From Noviherbaspirillum malthae (GTDB taxonomy: Bacteria > Pseudomonadota > Gammaproteobacteria > Burkholderiales > Burkholderiaceae_D): a stretch of DNA of 64,000 nucleotides. Below are positions 15,910 to 24,020 of the stretch, piece by piece. A program made the position numbers and the translations under genes. The notes beneath the pieces were generated by a model. It had not been told where the DNA came from and ran no database searches. It worked only from the letters and a program-made list of their open reading frames with translations. The stretch covers positions 248,001-312,000 of the forward strand of contig NZ_JACYXF010000003.1 in the NCBI RefSeq assembly GCF_015352985.1, read 5' to 3'. Every line of letters begins with the position of its first letter. The first letter of the stretch is position 1.

Positions 15910-18083
15910 TGAACACATCGCCTCTACGTCCTGCGCCTCTCGTCACTCTGCTGACCGTGCTGCAAGCCATCGCAACTCCTGCACATGCGCAGGTTCAGCA
16001 AGCCGGCAATGCCGAGACCGTGCTGCCCTCCGTCTCCGTTTCCGCACCGAGACTCTCCGGCGATCAGGCCGATACCGCCGGCGTCGGCAGTTTCGGCCAA
16101 GTTCCTCTGCAGGAAACGCCGTCGGCCGTCAGCGTCATTACCCGTCAGCAGATGCAGGAGCGCGGCATCCGTCAGACCACCGATGTCCTGAGGCTCGATG
16201 CCAGCCTCAACGAAGCGTACAACGCCATCGGCTATGCGGAGCAGTTTTCGATCCGCGGCTTCAATCTCGACAATGCATCGAGCTATCGCAAGGATGGCAT
16301 GGAGATCGCCGCCGATGCTTCCGTTCCACTGGAAAACAAGGAACGCATCGAGGTGCTGAAAGGCCTGTCGGGCTTGCAGGCCGGCATCGCCACGCCGGGC
16401 GGCCTCGTCAACTATGTCACCAAGCGGCCGACAGCCGAAACGCTGCGCACCGTCACGTTCGAGGCGCGCGAGCGCGGCACGCTGTACGGCGCGGTCGATC
16501 TCGGCGGGCGCTTCGAAGACAGGCGTTTCGGATACCGGATCAATGCCGCCGCAGAGAAACTGCGCTCCTATGTGCGGGGCGCGGATGGCGAACGGCAATT
16601 CGTCTCCGGCGCCTTCGACTGGCGGCTGACGCCCCAGGCGCTGCTGCAGCTCGATCTCGATTACCAGCACAAGTCGCAGCTTTCGGCGCCGGGCTTCCAG
16701 CTCATCAACGGCACCGATCTTCCTGCCGGCATCTCGGCGCGCACCATGCTCAACAACCAGCCATGGAGCCGCCCGGTGAAAACCGACAGCGCCAATGTCG
16801 GCCTGCGCCTGGATTACCAGTTCAATCCCGACTGGAACGGTTCGGTCGCGGTCAACCGGCATGCTTTCCGCCGGGACGATTTCGCCGCCTTTCCCTTCGG
16901 CTGCGCAGCCGGCGGACTGTTCTTCGGCTTTTGCGCCAACGGCGATTATGACGTCTACGATTACCAGAGCGAAGACGAATCCAAGTCGCTGCTGGCCACG
17001 CAGGCAATGCTGCAGGGCCGCTTCGCCACCGGCGCGCTGACGCATACGGCCACCTTCGGTGCGTCGACGCTGCGCCGGCGCGACAAATTCGGCGACTGTG
17101 TCTACGGGGCGGTCGATTGCCTGGGCTCGGCGGCGAACGGCACCAGCAATCTCTACAATCCGGTGGCGGTTCCGGCCTCCACGATCACAACCGGGCCGGT
17201 GCTCCTGCGCCGCAGCGGCGATGAGCAGTCTCTGTATGTCAACGACATCGTCGGCCTGTCCGAGGCCTTGAAACTGCATGCCGGCGTGCGCTATACCCGT
17301 ATCGACCGCGATCAGTATGATGCGGCCGGCCTGCGCGTGAGCGAACTGAACAAGGGCTACTTCCTGCCGAATGCGGCGCTGGCCTATTCGCCGCGCAAGG
17401 ACTGGACCGCTTACGTTTCCTATGCTCAAGGACTCGAGCATGGAGGCGTCGCGCCCTTGTTCGCAAGCAATGCCAACCAGGCGCTTGGTCCGAGCAAGTC
17501 GAAGCAAGTCGAACTCGGCGTCAAGATGGCGCTCGCCGAGGAATGGCAGGTCGCCGCTGCTCTCTTCCAGATCCGCAAGCCGCTCGAATACACCGATGCG
17601 GATTTCGCCTATGTGCGCAATGGCGACGCCGAACACCGCGGTCTGGAATTGTCGGCCCAGGGGCGCGCCACGCGCAACCTGGCGATCGGCATTAGCCTCG
17701 CGGCGCTGCATACGCGGCAGGAGAATACCGGCGTGGAAAGCTTCGACGGCAAGCGCACGACCAATGTCCCGAAGTTCAAGTCCGTCGTGCAGCTCGATTA
17801 CACCGTACCGGAGCTGAACGGTCTGGTGCTGAACGGCAGCTGGCAGTATGCGGGCAACAAGGCATTCAGCCCGGACAACAGCGTGACCGTGCCCGGCTAT
17901 CATCTGTTCAATATCGGCGCACGTTACTCCACGCGCGTCGGCGGCGTTGCCACCACGCTGCGTGCAGGCATCGACAATGTGGCCGACAAGTTCTACTGGC
18001 GGGATGTCACGCAGTCGCTCGGCGGCTATCTTTTCCCGGGCGCACCGCGCACCTTCCGGGTCTCGGCGCAGTTCGATTTCTAG
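15909..18083 (+). CDS. TonB-dependent outer-membrane receptor, probably for thiamine
   Basis: A 724-residue outer-membrane receptor. A signal peptide ends at AHA-Q (about residue 27). A plug domain follows (ETPSAVSVITRQQMQERG, then FSIRGF and RIEVLKGLSGLQAG), then a 22-strand barrel ending in aromatic FRVSAQFDF. By sequence it belongs to the siderophore-receptor branch (FhuA/FpvA-like), but the TPP riboswitch ahead of it and the PnuC-type transporter and kinase convergent with it point to thiamine or a precursor as substrate. The substrate is an inference; receptor identity is firm. The start codon lies in a hairpin (see 15859). Confidence 0.88.
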   Translation: MNTSPLRPAPLVTLLTVLQAIATPAHAQVQQAGNAETVLPSVSVSAPRLSGDQADTAGVGSFGQVPLQETPSAVSVITRQQMQERGIRQTTDVLRLDASLNEAYNAIGYAEQFSIRGFNLDNASSYRKDGMEIAADASVPLENKERIEVLKGLSGLQAGIATPGGLVNYVTKRPTAETLRTVTFEARERGTLYGAVDLGGRFEDRRFGYRINAAAEKLRSYVRGADGERQFVSGAFDWRLTPQALLQLDLDYQHKSQLSAPGFQLINGTDLPAGISARTMLNNQPWSRPVKTDSANVGLRLDYQFNPDWNGSVAVNRHAFRRDDFAAFPFGCAAGGLFFGFCANGDYDVYDYQSEDESKSLLATQAMLQGRFATGALTHTATFGASTLRRRDKFGDCVYGAVDCLGSAANGTSNLYNPVAVPASTITTGPVLLRRSGDEQSLYVNDIVGLSEALKLHAGVRYTRIDRDQYDAAGLRVSELNKGYFLPNAALAYSPRKDWTAYVSYAQGLEHGGVAPLFASNANQALGPSKSKQVELGVKMALAEEWQVAAALFQIRKPLEYTDADFAYVRNGDAEHRGLELSAQGRATRNLAIGISLAALHTRQENTGVESFDGKRTTNVPKFKSVVQLDYTVPELNGLVLNGSWQYAGNKAFSPDNSVTVPGYHLFNIGARYSTRVGGVATTLRAGIDNVADKFYWRDVTQSLGGYLFPGAPRTFRVSAQFDF

Positions 18084-18087
18084 TCGC

Positions 18088-18618
18088 TCAGGAAAGCCGT
18101 TCCAGCAGGGCGGCGGCTGTCCCCAGCCGCCGCGACTCATCGCCGCCGATGAGTTCGTAGCCGATGCCCTGCTGCTCCAACACCTGCAAAAGCATCGCGT
18201 GGATGGTGTGCCTCACTTCGTCGGACTCGCGCTGCATGCCGTCCGCGGTCCAGGGCATGTCGGGCATGGTCACCAGCGTCATGTCATAACGGCGCGCCTG
18301 CGCCAGCGCAGCGAGCCGGCGGTCGACGCGCTGCCAGTAAAACCGGCTGTACAGCGCGGTCATGACCGGCGTCGTGTCGCAGAAGAGAAAGCGCACGGCC
18401 TGCTGCGCAGCCGCCTCTTCTCGCTGTATCTGCATGAGGGCGATATCGATCTGATCCTGCTCGTGCGGCGTTCGGCCATGGGTTTCGACGAATTCGCGCA
18501 GGTATTCCGGTACCCACAGCGTGCCGTAGCGCGCGGCCAGTGCGGCGGCCAGCGTCGATTTTCCGCTGGATTCGGCGCCCAGGATGGCGATGCGGCTCGG
18601 CCTGGAATCAGGCGGCAT
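18088..18618 (-). CDS. NadR-like AAA kinase (ribosylnicotinamide-kinase fold)
   Basis: A 176-residue P-loop protein like the C-terminal kinase domain of NadR, without the helix-turn-helix and NMN-adenylyltransferase parts. Visible are Walker A GAESSGKST near residue 14, VPEYLREFVE, FLFCDTTP (Walker B region), and DMPWTADGMQR in the lid. NadR kinases phosphorylate nicotinamide riboside. Here the partner transporter and the nearby TPP-controlled receptor make a thiamine-type substrate equally plausible: a kinase that traps the imported vitamin. Its start overlaps the end of the transporter gene by 11 bp, so the two are co-translated. It ends 5 bp from the receptor stop, convergent. Confidence 0.75.
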   Translation of the reverse strand: MPPDSRPSRIAILGAESSGKSTLAAALAARYGTLWVPEYLREFVETHGRTPHEQDQIDIALMQIQREEAAAQQAVRFLFCDTTPVMTALYSRFYWQRVDRRLAALAQARRYDMTLVTMPDMPWTADGMQRESDEVRHTIHAMLLQVLEQQGIGYELIGGDESRRLGTAAALLERLS

Positions 18619-19234
18619 GATCCATTCTCGCGTTGTCAGCGATACTGGTCTGAAGCGCCCGCTGCCAGGTACGCAATCCCATCCATGCCAGCAGGATGAA
18701 CAGTGCGTACAGAATCGCAGTCAGCGTCAGATGCTTGTACACGTACAGTCCCACGTATAGCGCGTCCACCACGATCCAGACATGCCAGTTCTCGATTTTC
18801 TTCCGCGCCAGCAGTACCTGGCCGACCAGGCTGCCTGCTGTCAGAAAGGCATCGATATACGGCACGTCGGTGTCAGTGTAAGTGCGCAGAAAGACGGACA
18901 GCAGCAGGAAACCGGCAAGCCAGGCGACGACGCACCAGACGCGGCCCGAAGACGTGAGCGTGGAAACGCTCAAGCCCTGATGCGCCCTGCCGCCGCGCAG
19001 CCATTGATACCAGCCCCATAGCGACGTGCCGATGAAGACAAACTGCAGCCCCATGTCGCCATAAAGGCGGGAATGGAAGAACACGACGGCATAGGTGGCG
19101 GAGGAAACGATGGCAAAAAGCCATGCCCAGTGCACCTGCCGGATGTCGAGCGCCACGGTTGCCACGGAAAGGACAAAGGAAATCAGCTCGAGCGGTGTGG
19201 TGGTCAGCCCGAACAGGAGAAACGGCTCATTCAT
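18608..19234 (-). CDS. PnuC-family vitamin transporter (PnuC/PnuT type)
   Basis: A 208-residue inner-membrane facilitator with about seven hydrophobic segments and the PnuC hallmarks: FIGTSLWGWYQWLRGG in the middle and ENWHVWIVVDALYVGLYVYK near the C-terminus. PnuC carries nicotinamide riboside by facilitated diffusion, the PnuT subgroup carries thiamine; neither drives transport, so both rely on an intracellular kinase to trap the substrate, which fits the overlapping NadR-like gene. Proximity to a TPP riboswitch favours PnuT. The minus-strand upstream region shows no riboswitch of its own, which weakens that reading. Confidence 0.85.
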   Translation of the reverse strand: MNEPFLLFGLTTTPLELISFVLSVATVALDIRQVHWAWLFAIVSSATYAVVFFHSRLYGDMGLQFVFIGTSLWGWYQWLRGGRAHQGLSVSTLTSSGRVWCVVAWLAGFLLLSVFLRTYTDTDVPYIDAFLTAGSLVGQVLLARKKIENWHVWIVVDALYVGLYVYKHLTLTAILYALFILLAWMGLRTWQRALQTSIADNARMDHAA

Positions 19235-19448
19235 CGGTGCAGTATGAGGTAATCGAGAAGACGACAGGCGGCCCGTATATTAGAGCATTTTCCGCAGGGC
19301 CACTCGGTGATTCCGGCCTCCGCTGGCCGCCAGCTGCATTTCGAGAGAATTCCATGCAAGGAACGCATTATCAAAGGAAACAAATCGTCCCTGCCTATCC
19401 TTCACGGGAGGGAATTGTGTAGGATGTCGTTCTTGCCTCCTTCCCTTG

Positions 19449-22217
19449 ATGCCTAGTGATGTTTCCACCTGCATACCGATGAGCTCAGTTAACGCGCCGC
19501 TGGCCGGTTCGACGACCATGTTTTCTTCGCGTGGAGACATCGCGCGCCACTACCGGGGGCATGATTGGGCAAGCTCTTCCATGGGCGACCCTCTCGCCTG
19601 GCCTTCCGTATTGCGCCATACCGTCAATGTGATGCTGCAATCGGCCTTTCCGATGTTCGTGCTGTGGGGCGACCGGCTGCAATGTCTTTATAACGATGCC
19701 TATGTCGCCATTCTCGGCGGCCTGCATCCCGAGTCATTCGCCAAGTCGTTCTTCGAGATCTGGCCGGAAGTGGAAGACGTCATTGCCCCGATCATCGCGC
19801 GCGCGATGGCAGGCGAATCGGTCTTCCATGAAAACATGCCGGTGCTGCTCGACAGGATCGGCTATCCCGATCAGGCCTGGTTCACATTCTCCTACTCCCC
19901 GCTGGCCGATGAGCACGGCGTCATCCACGGCGTGCTGTGCACCTGCATGGAAACGACCCGTCAGGCGCGCGTCGAACTGCGGCAGACGTTTCAGCTCGAA
20001 ATCGCGGAGCGCCTGCGCGGCTTGTCCAACCCGGATCTCATCATGCAGGAAACCAGCCGCCTGCTGGCGCGGCAGCTAGGCGCCGATGCGGTCGTGTTCG
20101 GGGAATTCGATGAAACCGGCCGCACCATACGCCGGCATGAAAGCCGAGGCAGCGACGATGGCGGCATCGGCAACATGGGTGTCCGGTCGGCCGCGGACCT
20201 GGGCGAGGAAATGCTGGTCTTGCTGCGCAACGGCGGCGTGCTGGTCATCGATGATCTGCAGCACGGAGGCGGAAATGCCTGGATCGGTCCCGAAGTTCGG
20301 GCGCGGCTGGTTCAGCGCTGGTCGGGATCCATGCAGTCATTCATGATTGCGCCGATCGTTCGTAATGGCAATTTGCTCGCCCTGCTGTTCATCGAGCATG
20401 GCCGGCCGCGCGCATGGATGGCGCACGAGATCGACCTGGTCAAGGAAGCCGCCGCCATCGGCTGGCATATCGTCGAACAGGCAAGGGCGGAAGCGGCGCT
20501 GCAGGAAAGCGTCAGCGCGCTTGAGCAGCTCAACCGGGTCAGCGAATCCGTGCACTCCGAACTGCTTCTGGAGCCCCTGCTGCAAAAGGTGACGGATGCC
20601 GCGGTCAAGATCACCGGCGCGGAATTCGGCGCCTTCTTTCACAACGTCGTGGACGAGCAGGGCGAATCCTACATGCTCTATACGATTTCGGGCGTACCGC
20701 GCGAAGCGTTTTCCAAGTTTCCCATGCCGCGCAATACGGCGGTGTTCGGACCGACGTTTGAAGGCGTGGGCATTCGGCGCAGCGACGACATCACCCGCGA
20801 TCCGGATTATGCGAGGAATGCGCCGTACAAGGGCATGCCGGCGGGGCACCTGCCGGTCAGGAGCTATCTTGCCGCGCCGGTGAAAAGCCGCGACGGCCAG
20901 GTTTTCGGCGGCATCTTTCTCGGGCATCGCCAGACCGGGCGCTTCACCGCCGCGCACGAAACGCTGCTGCACGGCGTCTCGGTGCAGGCAGCCATCGGCA
21001 TCATCAATTCCCGGCTCTACCAGCAAACGCAGAAGCTGCTCAAGGCCGAGCGCGAAGCCAGGGCCAATGCCGAGCGCGAAAGCCGGCTGAAGGAAGAATT
21101 CCTGTCGGTGCTGTCGCATGAACTGCGCACGCCTCTCAACGCCATCGCCGGCTGGTCGGAACTGCTGCGCATGCAGCGCGCCGGTGATGCCGATCTGGAA
21201 AAGGCATTGACGGTCATCGACCGTAACGCACGTGCGCAGGCGCGCATCATCGACGATCTGCTCGACATCAGCCGCATCACCAGCGGCAATCTGCTGCTCG
21301 ACAGGCAGCCCGTCGAAACCGCCCAGCTGCTGGCGGAGACGGTCGAGAGCCTGCGTGTCGAAGCCGATGCCAGGCAAATACGCATCGATGTCTTCATCGG
21401 CGGCAGCGCAATCGTGCACGGCGACGCCGCGCGCCTGCAGCAGGCCTTGTCCAACCTGCTGACCAATGCCATCAAATTCTCGCTGAAAGGGGGCGCCGTG
21501 CGCGCCGAGCTGGAATGCACGGCAACGCATGTGCGCATCGTGGTCGCCGATCAGGGCCGGGGCATCGATCCGGCCTTCCTGCCTTTCGTATTCGAGCGCT
21601 TCCGCCAGGCCGACGGTTCGATATCGCGCCAGTTCGGAGGATTGGGACTGGGCCTGGCGATCGTCAAGAGCCTGATCGAACTGCATGGCGGAACCGTGGA
21701 AGCGGCCAGCGACGGCATCGGCTGCGGCGCCAGATTCACGATAGCGCTTCCTGTCGTGCCGGCCGGCGCGCTGGCCGCGGGAAAGCTCATTGCTACGGCG
21801 GGCGATCGGCAAACGGCGGGCGAGGTCCGCGCAACACTCATCGGCCTCGACATCCTGGTCATCGATGACGAGGCCGACACGCGCGAACTGCTCGGCAATG
21901 TGCTCTGCGATGCAGGCGCGACGGTTCGCGCAGCCTCCTCGGTGTCGATCGCGTTCGAACAGATTGCCGCTGCACGGCCGCATGTGGTGCTCAGCGATAT
22001 CGGCATGCCGGGAGAAGACGGCTATGCATTCATTACCCGCTTGCGGGCGATGGAAAGGGCGCAGGGCTTGCCGCCGCTTCCCGCCGCCGCCCTGACCGCC
22101 TTCGCAAGGCCGGAAGACGTGCGCCGCGCGCTCGATTCCGGCTTCCAGGTGCATCTTGCAAAGCCGCTCACGCTGAGTACCGTCATTTCCGCGGTCGAAA
22201 GCCTCGCCGGGCGCTGA
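19449..22217 (+). CDS. Hybrid sensor histidine kinase / response regulator
   Basis: A 922-residue cytoplasmic-looking sensor without clear membrane spans. Order: PAS-like domain (about 30-160, WPSVLRHTVNVML...FTFSYSPL), GAF (about 175-345), second GAF (about 365-525), HisKA with phospho-acceptor H557 in [10 protein letters not shown], HATPase (N box LLTNAIKF, GGLGLGLAIVKSLIELHGG), and a C-terminal receiver with D850 in LSDIGMPGEDG. GAF domains bind small ligands or tetrapyrroles, but no conserved chromophore Cys is obvious. The ATG at 19449 is taken; a TTG directly before it or the ATG at 19479 are alternatives. It stands alone with no linked output gene. Confidence 0.9.
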   Translation: MPSDVSTCIPMSSVNAPLAGSTTMFSSRGDIARHYRGHDWASSSMGDPLAWPSVLRHTVNVMLQSAFPMFVLWGDRLQCLYNDAYVAILGGLHPESFAKSFFEIWPEVEDVIAPIIARAMAGESVFHENMPVLLDRIGYPDQAWFTFSYSPLADEHGVIHGVLCTCMETTRQARVELRQTFQLEIAERLRGLSNPDLIMQETSRLLARQLGADAVVFGEFDETGRTIRRHESRGSDDGGIGNMGVRSAADLGEEMLVLLRNGGVLVIDDLQHGGGNAWIGPEVRARLVQRWSGSMQSFMIAPIVRNGNLLALLFIEHGRPRAWMAHEIDLVKEAAAIGWHIVEQARAEAALQESVSALEQLNRVSESVHSELLLEPLLQKVTDAAVKITGAEFGAFFHNVVDEQGESYMLYTISGVPREAFSKFPMPRNTAVFGPTFEGVGIRRSDDITRDPDYARNAPYKGMPAGHLPVRSYLAAPVKSRDGQVFGGIFLGHRQTGRFTAAHETLLHGVSVQAAIGIINSRLYQQTQKLLKAEREARANAERESRLKEEFLSVLSHELRTPLNAIAGWSELLRMQRAGDADLEKALTVIDRNARAQARIIDDLLDISRITSGNLLLDRQPVETAQLLAETVESLRVEADARQIRIDVFIGGSAIVHGDAARLQQALSNLLTNAIKFSLKGGAVRAELECTATHVRIVVADQGRGIDPAFLPFVFERFRQADGSISRQFGGLGLGLAIVKSLIELHGGTVEAASDGIGCGARFTIALPVVPAGALAAGKLIATAGDRQTAGEVRATLIGLDILVIDDEADTRELLGNVLCDAGATVRAASSVSIAFEQIAAARPHVVLSDIGMPGEDGYAFITRLRAMERAQGLPPLPAAALTAFARPEDVRRALDSGFQVHLAKPLTLSTVISAVESLAGR

Positions 22218-22219
22218 CA

Positions 22220-22383
22220 CTAGTGGGGTGAGTTGGAAATTTGTTGAAGGCAAATATGACGAAATCGGGTCGAGACAAGGAAACAAGCACAGCAAGGCCG
22301 AGGCCTTGCGCGCATGGTTGACGCCGTATCGGCACGATTCTCGTCCATCATTTGACCAACAAATTTATAACTCGCACCACTAG
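22220..22383. mobile_element. MITE-like element 1 with CTAG boundaries
   Basis: Starts and ends with CTAG. Inside, imperfect 23-bp terminal inverted repeats (TGGGGTGAGTTGGAAATTTG on the left; the complement of the right end reads TGGTGCGAGTTATAAATTTG) match at 19 of 23. The interior has a GCAAGGCC/GGCCTTGC hairpin and no coding capacity. This fits a non-autonomous element with a 4-bp CTAG target duplication, as made by some IS5-family transposases. Confidence 0.65.
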
Positions 22384-22543
22384 AGCGCTTTCGGCTTGAC
22401 TGGGCTCGGCGAGGCCGAGGTGATTTGCCTGCAGAACAAGGCGTGGCGACGCGACATGGCGGGGCCATGGCAAGGAGACACAACGCAGTGCTGCGGGCAA
22501 AGCAGCCGGGATCGTCAGTCAAGTCAAACCGAAAGCGCTCTAG
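22380..22543. mobile_element. MITE-like element 2, abutting element 1 and sharing its CTAG
   Basis: Begins at the CTAG that ends element 1 and finishes with a third CTAG at 22540. Terminal inverted repeats start AGCGCTTTCGG at both ends and match 17 of 18, continuing to TTGACT. Sequence differs from element 1, yet the CTAG-to-CTAG distance is again 160 bp. No coding capacity. The ends resemble those of IS427-group IS5 elements (from memory). Confidence 0.65.
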
Positions 22544-22588
22544 CTGCATCCTCACGTGCGCACGTCTGCATGCGACCATGCAGGAAGA

Positions 22589-24010
22589 TCATCCCGCATT
22601 GCCTGCCCATCCGCCGCCCAGCGCCTTGTAGAGATTCACCGCCGCCGAGAAACGCGCCAGATCGGCTTGCACGCGGCTGTCTTCGGCCTGCAGACGGGTG
22701 CGTTGGCTATCCAGCAAGGTCAGCAAATCCTGCGAGCCGGACTTGTACCGTACATTTGCAATACGATAAGCCTCCTGGGACTCGGCAGCCGCACGGGCCA
22801 GCAAGCTGCGGCGCGTCTCGCTGAAGCTGGCCGCATCCAGACTGTCCTGTACCTCCTTCAAGCCGGTCAGCACGCTTTGCAAGTACTGTTCAACCAGTTC
22901 GGTCTTGCGCGCTTCCGACTGCGTCACCTGACCGCGCAGCCTGCCGCCGTCGAAGAGGGTTTGCGCCAGCGAAGCGGCCAATGAACTGGCGAAGCTGGAA
23001 CCCGAGGTCAGCACGCCGCCGGCGACCGCCGTGGCGGACAGGCGGATGCTCGGATACAAGGCAGCCCGCGCCGCGCCGATATCCGCATGAGCCGCTTCCA
23101 GCGAGGCTTCCGCCTTGCGGATATCGGGCCGGCGCTCGAGCAGCGCGGCCGGCTGGTAAGCCGCCAGCGCCGGCAGCTGCAGCGATGCCAGCGATTCGCC
23201 CTCGATGGCGAAATCCTGAGGAGCCCTGCCGAGCAGCACGGCCAGCGCGGTCTGCGCCGCCCGCAGCTGCTGTTCCAGCTGCGGGATCTGCGCCTCGATG
23301 TTGAGCACCGATGTGCGCTGCTGCGACAGCTCCAGGCCGCTGTCGGCCCCTTTGTCATGACGGACTTCCACCAGCGACAGCACATTGCGCGCGGCCTCCA
23401 GGTTCTGGCGCGCGATCGCCAGCCTGTCCTTTGCCGCCAGCGCTTCGAAATAATTTGCCGCAACCTCCGCCTGCGTCAGCAGGGCGACCGCCTCTCGGTC
23501 ATAAACGCTGTAGTCGACGCGGGCGCGAGCCGCATCCGATGCGGCCGCCTTGCCGCCCCACAGGTCGAGCTCATAGGTGACGGTGGCCGAGAGCTGGCTC
23601 GACTGCGCGCCGGTCGACGTGCCGCCGATGCCGGACTGGTTCGAGCGCGTCCTGGCGGCGCTGCCGGCGAGATCGACTGTCGGGGCGCGGCTGGCGTCGA
23701 CGATGCCTGCCGCGCCCCGGGCCTGCGCGATGCGGCTGACGGCCGCTGCAATGTCGTGATTGGCGGCCAGCGCCTGCGTCATCATGCGGTCGAGTTCGGC
23801 GCTGCCGAACTGTTTCCACCAGTCGATGCTGACGGCGCTGACCCTGGACACGGTGCGCAGCGCGGCGTCTTCACCGCCGGCAGTGTTCCACTGCCCCGGC
23901 ATCGTGGCCATGGCGGCGTCGGGCCGCTGGTATGGCGTGCCGGTGGCGCAGGCGCCAAGGATGAAGACGCTGGCGACAGCCGCAGTCAGGGTTTTCAACA
24001 GAGGTTTCAT
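22589..24010 (-). CDS. NodT-family outer-membrane efflux lipoprotein
   Basis: Outer-membrane channel of a tripartite pump (TolC/OprM fold), 473 residues. A lipoprotein signal ends at the lipobox LGAC (residue 20); two OEP repeats of long helices and strands follow (AANYFEALAAKDRLAIARQN; RPDIRKAEASLEAAHADIGA is the diagnostic NodT motif). The ATG at 24010 with AAAGGA upstream is the start. It lies 10 bp after macB, completing the operon macA-macB-nodT, and should supply the channel for that pump. Confidence 0.92.
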   Translation of the reverse strand: MKPLLKTLTAAVASVFILGACATGTPYQRPDAAMATMPGQWNTAGGEDAALRTVSRVSAVSIDWWKQFGSAELDRMMTQALAANHDIAAAVSRIAQARGAAGIVDASRAPTVDLAGSAARTRSNQSGIGGTSTGAQSSQLSATVTYELDLWGGKAAASDAARARVDYSVYDREAVALLTQAEVAANYFEALAAKDRLAIARQNLEAARNVLSLVEVRHDKGADSGLELSQQRTSVLNIEAQIPQLEQQLRAAQTALAVLLGRAPQDFAIEGESLASLQLPALAAYQPAALLERRPDIRKAEASLEAAHADIGAARAALYPSIRLSATAVAGGVLTSGSSFASSLAASLAQTLFDGGRLRGQVTQSEARKTELVEQYLQSVLTGLKEVQDSLDAASFSETRRSLLARAAAESQEAYRIANVRYKSGSQDLLTLLDSQRTRLQAEDSRVQADLARFSAAVNLYKALGGGWAGNAG

Positions 24011-24020
24011 GATGCGTCCT

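Noticed and set aside
19235..19448. Possible second TPP riboswitch upstream of the PnuC-type gene
   Set aside because: None of the conserved THI blocks is present on the minus strand here.
20337..22295. 652-codon minus-strand frame opposite the hybrid kinase
   Set aside because: Antisense shadow; the plus strand contains full HisKA, HATPase and receiver motifs.
22220..22543. CTAG every 160 bp considered as a tandem repeat
   Set aside because: The two intervals have different sequences, each with its own inverted ends; two elements fit better than a duplicated unit.
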